Assembly: GCF_013177635.1 (NCBI RefSeq) | Contig: NZ_CP030944.1 | Location: 1,116,001-1,180,000, forward strand | From: Arcobacter aquimarinus | GTDB lineage: Bacteria; Campylobacterota; Campylobacteria; Campylobacterales; Arcobacteraceae | Length of the DNA stretch: 64,000 bases | Direction of reading: 5' to 3' | Part shown: piece by piece, positions 62,700-64,000 of the stretch | Numbering within the stretch: position 1 is the first letter of the stretch | Layout: each line of letters starts with the position of its first letter | Translations under genes and position numbers: made by a program | The notes under the pieces: model-generated | Databases searched by the model: none | What the model saw: only the letters and a program-made list of their open reading frames with translations | Told to the model about the DNA's origin: nothing

Positions 62700-63086
62700 C
62701 TAGTTTAGTTCTGAATAAAGCTTTATAGCATTTGAAATTTCTTCATCAGTTGGCTTTACTCTAACTGATATAAATCTTTTTTCACCATTAACAGTTTTTG
62801 AAGGATAAGCAGTTGCATTTACCCAATAATATCCTCCATCTTTAGTTCGATTTTTTACAATACCTTTCCATATTTTACCACTTCTAACAGTATTCCATAA
62901 ATCTTCAAATGCAGCTTTTGGCATATCTTTATGTCTAACTAAACTATGAGGATTTCCAATTAATTCCTCTTTTGTAAAACCTGCAATTTTACAAAAATCA
63001 TCATTTGCATATTTAATAATACCTTTTTCATTTGTTTCAGATACTATCATAATTTTTTTACATAACTTTATTTCTTTTTCATTCAT
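62700..63086 (-). CDS. Aer-type PAS sensor protein
   Basis: A 128-residue protein that is a single PAS domain. The pattern [18 protein letters not shown], then [18 protein letters not shown] and [19 protein letters not shown] closely follows the FAD-binding PAS domain of E. coli Aer, including the Arg-His and Trp positions. It is probably cytoplasmic. It is followed immediately by a soluble MCP, so energy or redox taxis by the pair is likely. Compare the Campylobacter CetB-CetA pair, although here the receptor is soluble too. Confidence 0.87.
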   Translation of the reverse strand: MNEKEIKLCKKIMIVSETNEKGIIKYANDDFCKIAGFTKEELIGNPHSLVRHKDMPKAAFEDLWNTVRSGKIWKGIVKNRTKDGGYYWVNATAYPSKTVNGEKRFISVRVKPTDEEISNAIKLYSELN

Positions 63087-63274
63087 AATAAACCTTTTTT
63101 TAACACAAAATAGTTATTTTAATAAACTAAGTGGAGACTCTAATATAAAATTACTTAAGTACTAACATAAAACTTAATTTTATTTAATAATGAATAGTTA
63201 TTTATTACTAAAATTCTCATAAAATTATTTTATATTAAAAATACTAAAAAAGTCAACAAATATAATTGAATTTA

Positions 63275-64000
<726 letters not shown>

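Overview
The window is AT-rich (low-GC) bacterial chromosome and most resembles an Arcobacter/Aliarcobacter-type member of the Campylobacterota. Supporting this are the gene order ppiD-like / ftsA / ftsZ (the same order as in Campylobacter), an aerobic coproporphyrinogen oxidase, a TIGR03643 protein, several chemoreceptors and HD-GYP proteins, and frequent TTG/GTG starts. The assignment comes from gene content and composition alone. I saw no rRNA, tRNA, CRISPR array, insertion sequence or complete prophage.

Layout. 1-13.2 kb is mostly housekeeping: recD2, a PpiD-like chaperone, ftsA-ftsZ closed by a strong terminator, a YeeE-type sulfur transporter operon with hemF, a small phosphatase, metX, xseB and mutS2. 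13.2-18.3 kb holds two small unknowns, a 954-residue AsmA/DUF748 protein and dapE. 18.3-24.7 kb is a rearranged accessory stretch. It holds two decayed gene remnants back to back, a lone ABC ATPase, small enzymes (GyrI-like, DUF2867, chorismate mutase, transglutaminase-like, two GNATs), an intact hipA-hipB module with a readable promoter and operator, a deleted copy of one GNAT gene sharing 119 identical bases, and a truncated P-loop kinase. 24.7-31.7 kb carries ordinary accessory metabolism, regulators and transporters. 31.8-36.4 kb is a signalling block: chemoreceptor, PAS histidine kinase, small lipoprotein, a CheA-like protein lacking its phosphotransfer and G2 parts, and an OmpR-type regulator.

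36.4-42.2 kb has an AEC carrier, a three-gene FAD-oxidoreductase/UbiB/coiled-coil operon and an HD-GYP protein. 42.2-46.5 kb and 47.6-55.1 kb, both on the minus strand, form what I consider the most interesting system. The first is an operon with a cryptochrome/photolyase-like protein, a radical-SAM DNA-repair pair, a lipocalin and TIGR03643. The second is a set of eight closely spaced genes: SDR, MFS, lipocalin, FAD amine-oxidase-like, DUF1365, cyclopropane-synthase-like methyltransferase, DUF3833 and an EAL phosphodiesterase. Elsewhere this gene set belongs to light/singlet-oxygen (ChrR-sigmaE) lipid-protection regulons, but no ChrR or sigma factor gene is seen here. The two blocks are separated by a membrane-protein gene bracketed by palindromic REP-like repeats.

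55.2-64 kb holds a phage-like leucine-rich-repeat protein with an internal duplication, an ABC-F ATPase, an acyl-CoA thioesterase, a double-receiver HD-GYP protein, a split Aer-type pair (PAS protein plus soluble chemoreceptor) and the 3' part of ligA, which runs off the window end.
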